Assembly (NCBI GenBank): GCA_035292585.1
Contig: DATDPU010000013.1
Coordinates: 124,001 to 188,000 of the forward strand
Origin: DASSFZ01 sp035292585
GTDB taxonomy: Bacteria; Chloroflexota; Anaerolineae; Fen-1058
Direction: 5' to 3'
DNA: 64,000 bases
Made by a program: the position numbers and the translations under genes. How positions within the stretch are numbered: position 1 is the stretch's first letter; the number at the start of each line of letters is the position of its first letter. Positions 48,774 through 56,376 of this stretch are shown here, piece after piece. Under the pieces are notes generated by a model. The model did no database searches. It was not told the DNA's origin and saw only the letters and a list, made by a program, of their open reading frames with translations.

Positions 48774-49811
48774 ATGGATGACGTTGCTCTTCTCGAAGGT
48801 CTACTCCAACATTACAGCCCTACCGGCCAGGAGCGCGAGGCGGTGGATTACCTCGTCGCGCAGATGCGCGCGCGCGGTTATGCGGCGACGGTCGATGCGG
48901 CGGGCAATGCGGTGGGCGCTCTTGGCGTGGGGCCGACCGAGATCATGCTGCTGGGACACATCGATACCGTGCCGGGTTTCATCGAAGTGACGCGCGCGGA
49001 CGACGTGCTGCCGGGCCGGGGGGCCGTCGATGCGAAGGGGCCGCTGGCTTGTTTCGTGGCGGCGGGCGCGCGGGCCGGCGCTCGATCGGGTTATCGCTTC
49101 ACCGTCATCGGCGCGGTCGGCGAAGAAGGCGATTCGTGCGGGGCGCACTACCTGATCGAGCGTTATCGGCCGGCAGCCTTGATCATCGGCGAGCCGAGCG
49201 GCTGGAGGCGCGTGACGCTCGGCTATAAAGGCAGCGCGTGGTTCACATACACCGCTCGCCGCGCGTTGGCGCACACTTCGGCGCAGGCCGAAAGCGCGTG
49301 CGAGGCGGCGGTGAGTTACTGGAATCGCGTGATGGCGCGCGCGGCCGAGTTCAACGCGGATAAACCGAAGATGTTCGAGCAGCTGCTGCCGACGCTGCGC
49401 GCGATGCACTCGGAGTCGGACGGCTTCGTCGAATCGGCCCGCCTGAAGTTCGGCCTGCGGCTGCCGCCGGGGTTGAGCGTGGCCGAAGCGGCTACGCTGA
49501 TGACCGATCTGGCGGTCGCGGCGGAAGTCAAACTTGATGAGGGCGTGCCGGCGTATCGAGCGGATAAGAACACGCCGCTGGTGTCCGCATTCCTGACGGC
49601 GATTCGCGCCGCGGGCGGGTCACCGGGCTTCACGGTCAAGTCCGGCACCTCGGATATGAATCTGGTCGCACCGGTTTGGGGCTGCCCGACGCTGGCGTAT
49701 GGGCCGGGCGATTCAAATCTCGATCACACGCCTGACGAACACATCCTCGTTTCAGAGTACTTGCGCAGCGTGGAGGTTCTGGCCGAGGTCTTGCAGCGCC
49801 TCTCGATTTAA
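48774..49811 (+). CDS. lysK: [LysW]-lysine/ornithine hydrolase
   Basis: 345 residues, M20 metallopeptidase. It releases lysine (or ornithine) from LysW. Motifs: LLQHYSPTGQEREAVDYL, the metal site MLLGHIDTVPGFIEV, GRGAVDAKGPLACFVAAG, GAVGEEGDSCGAHYL and the C-terminal KSGTSDMNLVAPVWGCPTLA and HTPDEHI. The ATG 48774 fits the family start (MDDVALLEGLL). Last gene of the lysine set; the his promoter begins about 130 bases later. Confidence 0.93.
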   Translation: MDDVALLEGLLQHYSPTGQEREAVDYLVAQMRARGYAATVDAAGNAVGALGVGPTEIMLLGHIDTVPGFIEVTRADDVLPGRGAVDAKGPLACFVAAGARAGARSGYRFTVIGAVGEEGDSCGAHYLIERYRPAALIIGEPSGWRRVTLGYKGSAWFTYTARRALAHTSAQAESACEAAVSYWNRVMARAAEFNADKPKMFEQLLPTLRAMHSESDGFVESARLKFGLRLPPGLSVAEAATLMTDLAVAAEVKLDEGVPAYRADKNTPLVSAFLTAIRAAGGSPGFTVKSGTSDMNLVAPVWGCPTLAYGPGDSNLDHTPDEHILVSEYLRSVEVLAEVLQRLSI

Positions 49812-49813
49812 GT

Positions 49814-49841
49814 GTTCGGCGAAGGTCTCCCGACCGAGCCG
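49814..49841. repeat. Family E repeat, copy 2
   Basis: GTTCGGCGAAGGTCTCCCGA followed by CCGAGCCG, matching 56421-56448 (inverted) in all but one base. AACGGAC-type inverted repeats occupy 49860-49945. Confidence 0.75.
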
Positions 49842-49939
49842 CAGCGGGGCGGGCAAGCCGTCAAACGGACAAACGGATCGCAATGGCTGCCATCCGTTCT
49901 CATTCGTTAGTCCGTTCAAGAGTCCGTTGATAACGTCCG

Positions 49940-49968
49940 TTGACAGCCTTGCGCCCTTGTGCTACAAT
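49940..49968 (+). promoter_or_regulatory. Consensus his operon promoter
   Basis: TTGACA (49940-49945), 17-base spacer, TACAAT (49963-49968). RNA should start near 49975, three to four bases before the leader-peptide ATG, so the leader mRNA is nearly leaderless. Confidence 0.9.
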
Positions 49969-49978
49969 GCCGCCCAAC

Positions 49979-50065
49979 ATGAACACCGTCGTTTCGCAGT
50001 CTCACGCGCATCACCACCACCATCACGCGCATAACCGGCTTTCGGCCCGGTCGGGACTGCTTTAG
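49979..50065 (+). CDS. hisL: Histidine operon leader peptide
   Basis: 28 codons: MNTVVSQSHAHHHHHHAHNR then LSARSGLL. Eight of residues 9-18 are histidine, six consecutive. It lies between a consensus promoter and an intrinsic terminator in front of hisG: the layout of classical his attenuation. Bases 50064-50071 (AGGCGGTT, at the stop codon) can pair 7 of 8 with AAACGCCT (50097-50104), the 5' arm of the terminator. A ribosome stalled at the His codons would free this segment and prevent termination; one reaching the stop would cover it. No Shine-Dalgarno. Confidence 0.9.
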   Translation: MNTVVSQSHAHHHHHHAHNRLSARSGLL

Positions 50066-50096
50066 GCGGTTGCTCTTCATCGGCACGTTGACCCTT

Positions 50097-50131
50097 AAAC
50101 GCCTTCCCTGACCCGGGAAGGCGTTTTTATT
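50097..50131 (+). terminator. his attenuator terminator
   Basis: AAACGCCTTCCC and GGGAAGGCGTTT form a perfect 12-bp stem with a short loop and TTTATTT tail. It stands 32 bases after the leader stop and 13 before the hisG start. The 5' arm overlaps the proposed antiterminator pairing. Confidence 0.92.
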
Positions 50132-50143
50132 TGGGAGGACACG

Positions 50144-51145
50144 ATGCACCCCGATCGCACGGATATTCGCTTGGCCTTGCCCAGCAAAGGCCGGCTGGCC
50201 GATGACGCGCTCGGCTTTCTGGCGGAAGCGGGTCTGCGCGTTTACAAACCCAACCCGCGCCAATACGAAGCCGTCATTCCAACCTTGCCCGGCCTGACCG
50301 TGCTCTTTCAGCGCGCGGGCGACATCGCCGTGAGCGTCCGCGATGGCAGCGTCGATTTTGGCGTCACCGGCTGGGACGCCGTATGTGAACGGCGCGGCGA
50401 CAACGGCGATCTGCTGCCGCTGCACGGCGAGCTGGGCTTCGGGCATTGCGCGTTGCACGTCATCGTGCCGGAGGCGTTGGAGGCGGTGCGGGCGATGAGC
50501 GATCTGTCGGCGTATCGCGCCAGGCTCGAACGCCCGTTGCGCGTGGCGACCAAGTTCCCGCGCCTGACCGCTGCGTTCTTCGCTCGACACGCTTTGGGCG
50601 ATGCGCGCTTGATCGACGCCGAAGGCACGCTGGAAGTTGCGCCGGCGATCGGTTACGCCGACTTGATCGTCGATCTGGTCTCAACCGGCACCACGCTGCG
50701 CGATAATCGCCTGCGCACGCTGGTCGATGGCTTGATCGTCGAATCGCAGGCGTGTTTGATCGGCAATCGGCGCACGCTCAAAACCCGATCAGAGGTGCTG
50801 GCGATGGCGCGTCTGTTGTTGGAGTTTATCGAAGCGCATTTGCGCGCCGCCGCGACCGTGTCCATTTTTGCTAACATGCGCGGCGAGTCGCCGCAGGCCA
50901 TCGCCGCGCGCATGTTCGAGCAGTCGGTCATCGGCGGGCTGCAAGGCCCGACCATCGCGCCGGTCGTCACGCGCCAGGGCGGCGGCTGGTACGACGTCCA
51001 CATCATCGTGCGCCGCGATCAGTTGACCCAGGCGATCGCCGAGCTGCGCGCGATCGGGGGCAGCGGCGTCGTGGTCACGCCCGTCACCTACATCTTTGAA
51101 GAAGAGCCGGCGGCGTATCAGGCGATGCTGGCTGCATTGCAATGA
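50144..51145 (+). CDS. hisG: ATP phosphoribosyltransferase, long form
   Basis: 333 residues. First step of histidine synthesis (ATP + PRPP). RLALPSKGRLADDALGFL and DVRDGSVDFGVTGWD-like SVRDGSVDFGVTGWDAV in the catalytic part, EVAPAIGYADLIVDLVSTGTTLRDN as the PRPP loop. The C-terminal about 75 residues (YDVHIIVRRDQLTQAIAELR) are the ACT-like regulatory domain that binds histidine, so no HisZ is needed. GGGAGGA ribosome site. Confidence 0.97.
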   Translation: MHPDRTDIRLALPSKGRLADDALGFLAEAGLRVYKPNPRQYEAVIPTLPGLTVLFQRAGDIAVSVRDGSVDFGVTGWDAVCERRGDNGDLLPLHGELGFGHCALHVIVPEALEAVRAMSDLSAYRARLERPLRVATKFPRLTAAFFARHALGDARLIDAEGTLEVAPAIGYADLIVDLVSTGTTLRDNRLRTLVDGLIVESQACLIGNRRTLKTRSEVLAMARLLLEFIEAHLRAAATVSIFANMRGESPQAIAARMFEQSVIGGLQGPTIAPVVTRQGGGWYDVHIIVRRDQLTQAIAELRAIGGSGVVVTPVTYIFEEEPAAYQAMLAALQ

Positions 51146-51210
51146 AGAATTGAGAATGTAGAAAGCCAGATGCAATCTCTAATCTCTAACTTCTCTTCAC
51201 CGGTGCGATC

Positions 51211-52545
51211 ATGATCAAGATATACGATATTGAGGCCGCCCGCCGAACCCTCCTGCGCCGATCGCCATTCGGCGAACAGGTTTATCCCCCCGCTTTGCTT
51301 GAAGGTGTCGAGCGCATCTTTGGGCCGGGCGTGACGCCCGCTCAGGCCGTGTCCCAGATCCTGACCTCGGTGCGAACCGAGGGCGATGCCGCACTTCGAC
51401 ATTGGTCCGAGACTCTGGATAAAGTCCGCCTGGACGATTTTCGAATCTCTCCCGATCGATTCCACGCCGCATTCGATTCACTCCCCGATCCGCTGACGCG
51501 CGCTTTGCGCCTGGCCGCCGATCGCATTCGCGCCTTTCATCAGCGCCAACCCGTATCATCGTGGACCACAGCCGATCTCGGCGGTATGCTTGGCCAGCGC
51601 ATCAGTCCAATTCAACGCGTGGGCGTGTACGTGCCGGGTGGATCGGCGCCGCTGCCTTCGTCGCTGTTGATGTCGGCGATCCCGGCCCAGGTTGCCGGCG
51701 TCGAAGAGATTGTGATCTGCACGCCGCCGAATCCGCACCCGACGATCCTCGCCGCCGCTCACTTATGCGACATCCAGCACCTATTCCAGATCGGCGGCGC
51801 GCAGGCTATCGCCGCCATGGCGTTCGGCGCCGAGAGCATACCCAAGGTGGATAAAATCGTCGGCGCGGGCAACCTGTTCGTCACGCTCGCCAAGCAGCAG
51901 GTGTACGGCGTGGTTGGGTTGGATGGATTGGCCGGGCCGACCGAGACGCTGATCATCGCCGACGCGAGCGCCAACCCGGCGTGGGTGGCCGCCGATCTGC
52001 TGGCGCAGGCCGAACACGATCCGCTTGCTTCGGCGATCCTGCTCACGCCCGATCACGCGCTGGCCGAAGCCGTGCAGGTCGAAGTGGCGCGCCAACTCGA
52101 AGCCCTCTCGCGCGCGGACATCATCGTGCAGTCGCTCGCGCAGCGCAGCGGGATCGTGCTCACGCCCGATCTGATCACGGCGGCTCAACTCGCCGACGAG
52201 TATGCGCCGGAACACGTGTGCCTGTCGGTGACCGATCCGCAGCGCTTCGCCGACGCCGTTCACCACGCCGGCGGGGTATTCATCGGCGAGCGCTCGTTCG
52301 AGGTGCTGGGCGATTACGTCGCCGGGCCGAGTCATGTCATGCCCACCGGCGGCACGGCGCGTTTTGCCTCGCCGCTCAACGTGCTCGACTTCGTGAAGAT
52401 CACCAGCTTGATCGCGTTGGACACGGATACCTGCGCTGAACTCAGCCCGCTGGCCGCCGAGCTGGCGCGCGCCGAATCGCTCACGGCGCATGCCGCTGCG
52501 GCGGGGTTTAGGACACGGACGAACACTGATTACGCGGATTACTGA
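51211..52545 (+). CDS. hisD: Histidinol dehydrogenase
   Basis: 444 residues. It oxidises L-histidinol to histidine in two NAD-dependent steps. Motifs: VGVYVPGGSAPLPSSLLMSA, KVDKIVGAGNLFVTLAKQQVYG, DGLAGPTETLIIADASA, LAQAEHDPLASAILLT, ITAAQLADEYAPEHVCL, and ARFASPLNVLDFVK (zinc and catalytic Glu/His region EHDP and YAPEH). The spacer from hisG holds an ATCTCTA heptamer pair. Confidence 0.97.
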   Translation: MIKIYDIEAARRTLLRRSPFGEQVYPPALLEGVERIFGPGVTPAQAVSQILTSVRTEGDAALRHWSETLDKVRLDDFRISPDRFHAAFDSLPDPLTRALRLAADRIRAFHQRQPVSSWTTADLGGMLGQRISPIQRVGVYVPGGSAPLPSSLLMSAIPAQVAGVEEIVICTPPNPHPTILAAAHLCDIQHLFQIGGAQAIAAMAFGAESIPKVDKIVGAGNLFVTLAKQQVYGVVGLDGLAGPTETLIIADASANPAWVAADLLAQAEHDPLASAILLTPDHALAEAVQVEVARQLEALSRADIIVQSLAQRSGIVLTPDLITAAQLADEYAPEHVCLSVTDPQRFADAVHHAGGVFIGERSFEVLGDYVAGPSHVMPTGGTARFASPLNVLDFVKITSLIALDTDTCAELSPLAAELARAESLTAHAAAAGFRTRTNTDYADY

Positions 52546-52616
52546 TCCACAAAAGTACACGAAGGCGCACGAAGTGCCAGCCGCTTTCGCGCCACTTCGC
52601 GGATAACATCTAATAT

Positions 52617-52706
52617 CAGTAGTTCACGAAACGTCCCGTAGCCTAGGGCCTTGTGCCCGTTTTTGCCGCCCACAAGGGGCTAAACTACGGATTTCGTGAT
52701 GTACTG
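52617..52706. repeat. MITE-like element, family A copy 2
   Basis: 90 bp between hisD and hisC, ends CAGTAGTTCACGAAAC and TTTCGTGATGTACTG. Apart from a 22-base gap it matches 2154-2265. Its position shows that operon spacing tolerates insertions of this size. Confidence 0.8.
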
Positions 52707-52754
52707 AATGTTGATCGGTGTTTATCGCTGCCTTAGAACGAGGTGAGAATGATA

Positions 52755-53843
52755 ATGGGCGCCAGCCAGTTGATCCGCCCGCACATTCGCGACATGGAAG
52801 CTTACGAGCCGATCCTGCCCTTCGAGGTGCTTTCGGAGCGGCTGGGCCGCGCGCCGGAGGCGATCGTCAAACTCGACGCGAACGAGAACCCTTACGGGCC
52901 GACGCCCGCGGTGGCCGAGGCGCTGGCGCGCCTGCCTTTTCCGCACATCTATCCCGACCCGGAAAGCACGGCTTTGCGGCAAGCGCTCGCTGCATACACC
53001 GGCGCGCCGACGGAGAACTTGTTGGCCGGCGCGGGCGCGGATGAGCTGATCGATCTCGTGATGCGGCTATTCCTGGAGCCGGGCGATGCGATCGTCAACT
53101 GCCCGCCTACCTTCGGGATGTACCCATTCGATGCAGCGGTCAGTGCGGCGCGTGTTGTGAACGTCCCGCGCGGCGCGGATTTCTCGCTCGACGTCGAAGC
53201 GATTGAGCAAGCCGTTACACGATTCGCCCCCAAGCTGCTGTTTCTCACTTCGCCCAACAACCCAGATGGGAGTCTTGTGCCCGATGCGGTGTTGGAGCGG
53301 CTGTTGGAATTGCCGATAGTCGTCGTGTTGGATGAAGCCTACGTCGAGTTCGCCGCGCCTGCCGCGAGCCGAATCCGAGACGCGCCTCGCCGCGAGAACT
53401 TGATCGTGCTGCGCACATTTAGCAAGTGGGCCGGTTTAGCCGGTCTGCGTGTGGGCTATGGCGCGTTCCCGGCCAGCTTGATGCCGCACCTGTGGAAGAT
53501 CAAGCAGCCGTACAACGTCTCGGTTGCCGCCTCCACCGCCGCGATCGTTTCGCTGGCGCACGCCGAGGACCTGCAAGTCACCGTGCGCCGGTTGATCGCC
53601 GAGCGCGATCGACTGTTCGCGGCGTTGCGGGAAGTTCCGTTCTTGCAACCCTATCCTTCGCGTTCCAACTTCATCCTGTGCCGAGTGATCGACCGTGATG
53701 CGCTCGATCTCAAATCTCAACTCGCGCGTGCCGGCATCTTGATTCGATACTTCAATAAGCCGGGCCTGCGCGATTGCATCCGGGTCAGCGTCGGCAAGCC
53801 GGAGCACACCGCTGCCCTGCTCTCGGCCTTGCTGGAGAGGTAA
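52755..53843 (+). CDS. hisC: Histidinol-phosphate aminotransferase
   Basis: 362 residues from ATG 52755; ATG 52749 and GTG 52743 are alternatives, and AGGTGA (52741-52746) fits 52755 best. Fold type I PLP enzyme: VKLDANENPYGPTPAV, LLAGAGADELIDLVMRLFLE, TSPNNPDGSLVPDAVLERLL, the PLP lysine in LRTFSKWAGLAGLRVGYG, and YPSRSNFILCRV. It moves an amino group from glutamate to imidazole-acetol phosphate. Confidence 0.95.
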   Translation: MGASQLIRPHIRDMEAYEPILPFEVLSERLGRAPEAIVKLDANENPYGPTPAVAEALARLPFPHIYPDPESTALRQALAAYTGAPTENLLAGAGADELIDLVMRLFLEPGDAIVNCPPTFGMYPFDAAVSAARVVNVPRGADFSLDVEAIEQAVTRFAPKLLFLTSPNNPDGSLVPDAVLERLLELPIVVVLDEAYVEFAAPAASRIRDAPRRENLIVLRTFSKWAGLAGLRVGYGAFPASLMPHLWKIKQPYNVSVAASTAAIVSLAHAEDLQVTVRRLIAERDRLFAALREVPFLQPYPSRSNFILCRVIDRDALDLKSQLARAGILIRYFNKPGLRDCIRVSVGKPEHTAALLSALLER

Positions 53844-53889
53844 TCTGTTTCTCACCGCCGAGAACGCGGAGAGCGCCGAGTAACTTAAG

Positions 53890-54029
53890 AACTCACCTTA
53901 CGCAGTTTGCTCCCCGACCGCGTCCCATAGGCGGTGCAGTGCTCCCGTCGCGGTCGGGTGAATGGCTGGAAACGCCCGCGCGGACGCGGGCTTCGAGCGA
54001 AGTTGAACGGCGGCTGCGTAAGGCGAGTT
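53890..54029. repeat. MITE-like element, family B copy 2
   Basis: 140 bp; left end AACTCACCTTACGCAG, right end GCTGCGTAAGGCGAGTT, whose reverse complement nearly repeats the left end. Almost identical to 38079-38211, which lacks the right end. It is followed by a 60-base unrelated segment and then a third element (54116-54208) with a related end. Confidence 0.88.
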
Positions 54030-54115
54030 AAGCACCTCTGCGCTCTCTGTCTGGAGGGAGACTACTCGCGAATCGGCGCAAGGACAATTGGTGAAGATTC
54101 GTGTTCTTCGTGGAT

Positions 54116-54208
54116 CAGGACTTACGCAGCTGCATGTTGCTGCCGCAGTTGTACTGCGGCAGATGAGGCGGCGGCAGTGCAACTGCCGCGCCAACTGCGT
54201 AAGTCCTG
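54116..54208. repeat. MITE-like element, family C
   Basis: 93 bp with perfect 14-bp terminal inverted repeats (CAGGACTTACGCAG and its complement). Two inner hairpins: CTGCCGCAG-TTGTA-CTGCGGCAG and GCGGCAG-TGCAA-CTGCCGC. The end CTTACGCAG is shared with family B, so both may use the same mobilising enzyme. Confidence 0.85.
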
Positions 54209-54241
54209 TGGATAATATTTTTCCCTTGTCAGGAGTTCGCT

Positions 54242-54829
54242 ATGCGCGTCGCCGAGGTTCGCCGCCAAACCCATGAGACCGATATCCACGTTCGTCTGAA
54301 CCTCGACGGCTCCGGCCGGCACACTGTTCAGACCGGCGTTGGGTTTCTCGATCATTTACTCAGCCACGTAGCGGTGCATGGCTTGTTCGATCTCACGCTG
54401 ACCGCCAAAGGCGATCTGCACATCGACGCCCATCACACCGTCGAAGACTGCGCGCTGGCGCTCGGCCAGGCGTTCGATCAGGCGTTGGGCGATCGCACCG
54501 GTATCGTGCGGATCGGCTCGGCGTACGTGCCGATGGACGAAGGGCTGGCCTTCGTCGCGATTGATCTGTCGGGCCGGCCATACGCCGTCGTGCAGGCCGA
54601 GTGGCACACGCCAGTCATCGGGCAGCTGCCGGTCAGCCTGATCGCGCACTTCTTCGAGTCGCTGGCCGTCACCGCTCGCGCGAACGTGCACGCGCGCGTT
54701 CTGTATGGCCGCGACGATCATCATCAGGCGGAAGCCTTGTTCAAGGCGCTGGGCCGCGCGCTCGACGCCGCCACGCAGATCGATCCGCGCCGGGCGGCGG
54801 CGATTCCGAGCACGAAAGGCATGCTATAG
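54242..54829 (+). CDS. hisB: Imidazoleglycerol-phosphate dehydratase
   Basis: 195 residues, single-domain HisB. Two half-site repeats with the metal histidines: TGVGFLDHLLSHVAVHGLFD with DIDAHHTVEDCALALGQ-like HIDAHHTVEDCALALGQ, and FFESLAVTARANVHARVLYG with RDDHHQAEALFKALGRAL. It dehydrates IGP to imidazole-acetol phosphate. The family C element lies 33 bases upstream. Confidence 0.96.
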   Translation: MRVAEVRRQTHETDIHVRLNLDGSGRHTVQTGVGFLDHLLSHVAVHGLFDLTLTAKGDLHIDAHHTVEDCALALGQAFDQALGDRTGIVRIGSAYVPMDEGLAFVAIDLSGRPYAVVQAEWHTPVIGQLPVSLIAHFFESLAVTARANVHARVLYGRDDHHQAEALFKALGRALDAATQIDPRRAAAIPSTKGML

Positions 54830-54903
54830 GACACGGAAAACACGGATATCTTTATCTGTGTTCTCCGTGTTCCGCTGTGCCCCACAAGCCGTTGGAGGTC
54901 TCG
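54830..54903. repeat. ACACGGA-type inverted spacer
   Basis: GGACACGGAAAACACGGATA and TATCTGTGTTCTCCGTGTTCC are inverted partners: a hairpin filling the hisB-hisH gap. Confidence 0.7.
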
Positions 54904-55632
54904 ATGATTGCGTTAGTCGATTACGGCATCGGCAACTTGCGTTCGGTCGAGAAGGCGCTGGCGACGGTGGGCGCCGAGGTGCAGCTGACTTCCGACCCGG
55001 CGGTGATTCTCTCTGCCGAGAAAGTGGTATTGCCGGGCGTCGGCGCGTTCGGCGACGGCATGGCCGGCTTGCGGCAGCGCGGCCTGGTCGAGGTGATAAA
55101 AGCGGTGGTCGATCGGCAAGCGCCGCTGCTTGGCATTTGCGTGGGGATGCAGGTGCTGTTCGAGGAGAGCGAGGAGCACGGTCGGCATGTCGGGTTGGGG
55201 CTGCTGCCGGGTTGCGTGCGGCGCTTCGACTCGGCGCAGCTGAAAATCCCGCAGACCGGGTGGAATCAGATTTGGCCGGAGTCAAGGTCGGCATCGGAAG
55301 GGCCGGCGTCGGGAAGGTCGGCATCGGAAGGGTCGGCATCGGAAGGGCCGGCATCGGAAGGGTCGGCGTCGGGAAGGTCGGCATCGGAAGGGTCGGCATC
55401 AGGAGATGCCTCCTACAAATTATTGGATGATGTGGAACCGGGCGCGTATGTTTATTTCAATCATGGTTATTATTGCGATGCGGCCGATGCAGATGTGCTG
55501 GCCCGCACCGATTACGGCGTGAAGTATGCGTCGATCGTCGGGCGCGGGCGGTTGTACGGCATCCAGTTTCACCCTGAGAAAAGCCAACGGGTGGGCCTGG
55601 CGATTTTGCGCAACTTTGTGGAGCGCGGCTGA
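54904..55632 (+). CDS. hisH: Imidazole glycerol phosphate synthase, glutaminase subunit
   Basis: 242 residues; the family is about 200. Class I amidotransferase that feeds ammonia to HisF. MIALVDYGIGNLRSVEKAL start, nucleophile Cys79 in LGICVGMQVLFE, and His223/Glu225 in YGIQFHPEKSQ. Residues 128-167 are a Ser/Ala/Gly/Glu pentapeptide repeat (RSASEGPASG type), encoded by eight 15-bp units (55286-55405), placed on the surface loop after QTGWNQIWPES. All catalytic residues are intact, so the enzyme is probably functional. The small spacer after the hisH stop is 2 bases. Confidence 0.95.
   Translation: MIALVDYGIGNLRSVEKALATVGAEVQLTSDPAVILSAEKVVLPGVGAFGDGMAGLRQRGLVEVIKAVVDRQAPLLGICVGMQVLFEESEEHGRHVGLGLLPGCVRRFDSAQLKIPQTGWNQIWPESRSASEGPASGRSASEGSASEGPASEGSASGRSASEGSASGDASYKLLDDVEPGAYVYFNHGYYCDAADADVLARTDYGVKYASIVGRGRLYGIQFHPEKSQRVGLAILRNFVERG
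55286..55405. repeat. Eight-unit 15-bp tandem repeat inside hisH
   Basis: Units GGTCGGCATCGGAAG and variants (GGCCGGCGTCGGGAA) in a regular order, 120 bases, a multiple of three. The unit number may vary between strains without breaking the frame. Confidence 0.95.
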
Positions 55633-55634
55633 CG

Positions 55635-56360
55635 ATGATGGCGGACTTCAGCGTATATCCGGCGATTGATCTGCGCGGCGGGAAAGTGGTGCGATTGGCG
55701 CAGGGCGATCCGGATCGACAAACCGTTTATGGCGACGATCCGGTCGCCGTCGCCGAACGCTGGAAAGCCGAGGGCGCGACCTGGCTGCACGTGGTGAATC
55801 TCGATGGGGCCTTTGGCGCCGATCAGCAGCTGAATCGACAGGCGCTATCGGCTGTGCTCAATGTCGGGTTGCCGGTTCAGTTCGGCGGTGGTCTGCGCGC
55901 GCTGGCCGATGTCGAACGTGCGTTGTCGCTTGGCGTCACGCGCGTCGTGCTGGGGACGCTCGCCATCGAGCAGCTGGACGTGCTCCGCGAGGCCGTGCAG
56001 CGGTTTGGGCCGGCGCAGATCGCGGTCGGGTTGGATGCGCGCGATGGTCGCGTCAAGACGCGCGGCTGGCAGGTCGATGGCGGCAGCGACGCGATCGAAA
56101 TCGGCAAACAGGTTCGGGCGGCGGGCGTCGAGATCGTGATCCACACCGATATCGCGCGCGATGGCGTCGGGCGCGGCGTCAACGTCGAAGCCTCGCGTCG
56201 CCTGGCCGATGAAACCGGCTTGTCGGTCGTCGCTTCCGGCGGCGTCGCGGCGCTGGAAGACGTGCGGAAGGTGTGGCGCGCGGGCCTGGCCGGCGTGATC
56301 GTGGGTCGGGCGTTGTACGAAGGACAACTGACTTTGAAAGAGGCCATCGATGAACGATGA
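55635..56360 (+). CDS. hisA: ProFAR isomerase
   Basis: 241 residues, beta/alpha barrel. It opens the ribose of ProFAR (Amadori rearrangement). YPAIDLRGGKVVRLAQGDP with the catalytic Asp, LPVQFGGGLRALADVERAL, VVLGTLAIEQ, HTDIARDGVGRGVNVE with the second Asp, VVASGGVAALEDV and VIVGRALYEG. ATG 55635 or 55638. Between hisA and hisF lies a 147-base spacer with a family E repeat. Confidence 0.96.
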   Translation: MMADFSVYPAIDLRGGKVVRLAQGDPDRQTVYGDDPVAVAERWKAEGATWLHVVNLDGAFGADQQLNRQALSAVLNVGLPVQFGGGLRALADVERALSLGVTRVVLGTLAIEQLDVLREAVQRFGPAQIAVGLDARDGRVKTRGWQVDGGSDAIEIGKQVRAAGVEIVIHTDIARDGVGRGVNVEASRRLADETGLSVVASGGVAALEDVRKVWRAGLAGVIVGRALYEGQLTLKEAIDER

Positions 56361-56376
56361 TCTTCAGTTCGGGAAC

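Noticed and set aside
54601..54903. Upstream extension of hisH into hisB
   Set aside because: Out-of-frame hisB sequence; HisH family begins at MIALVDYGIGN.
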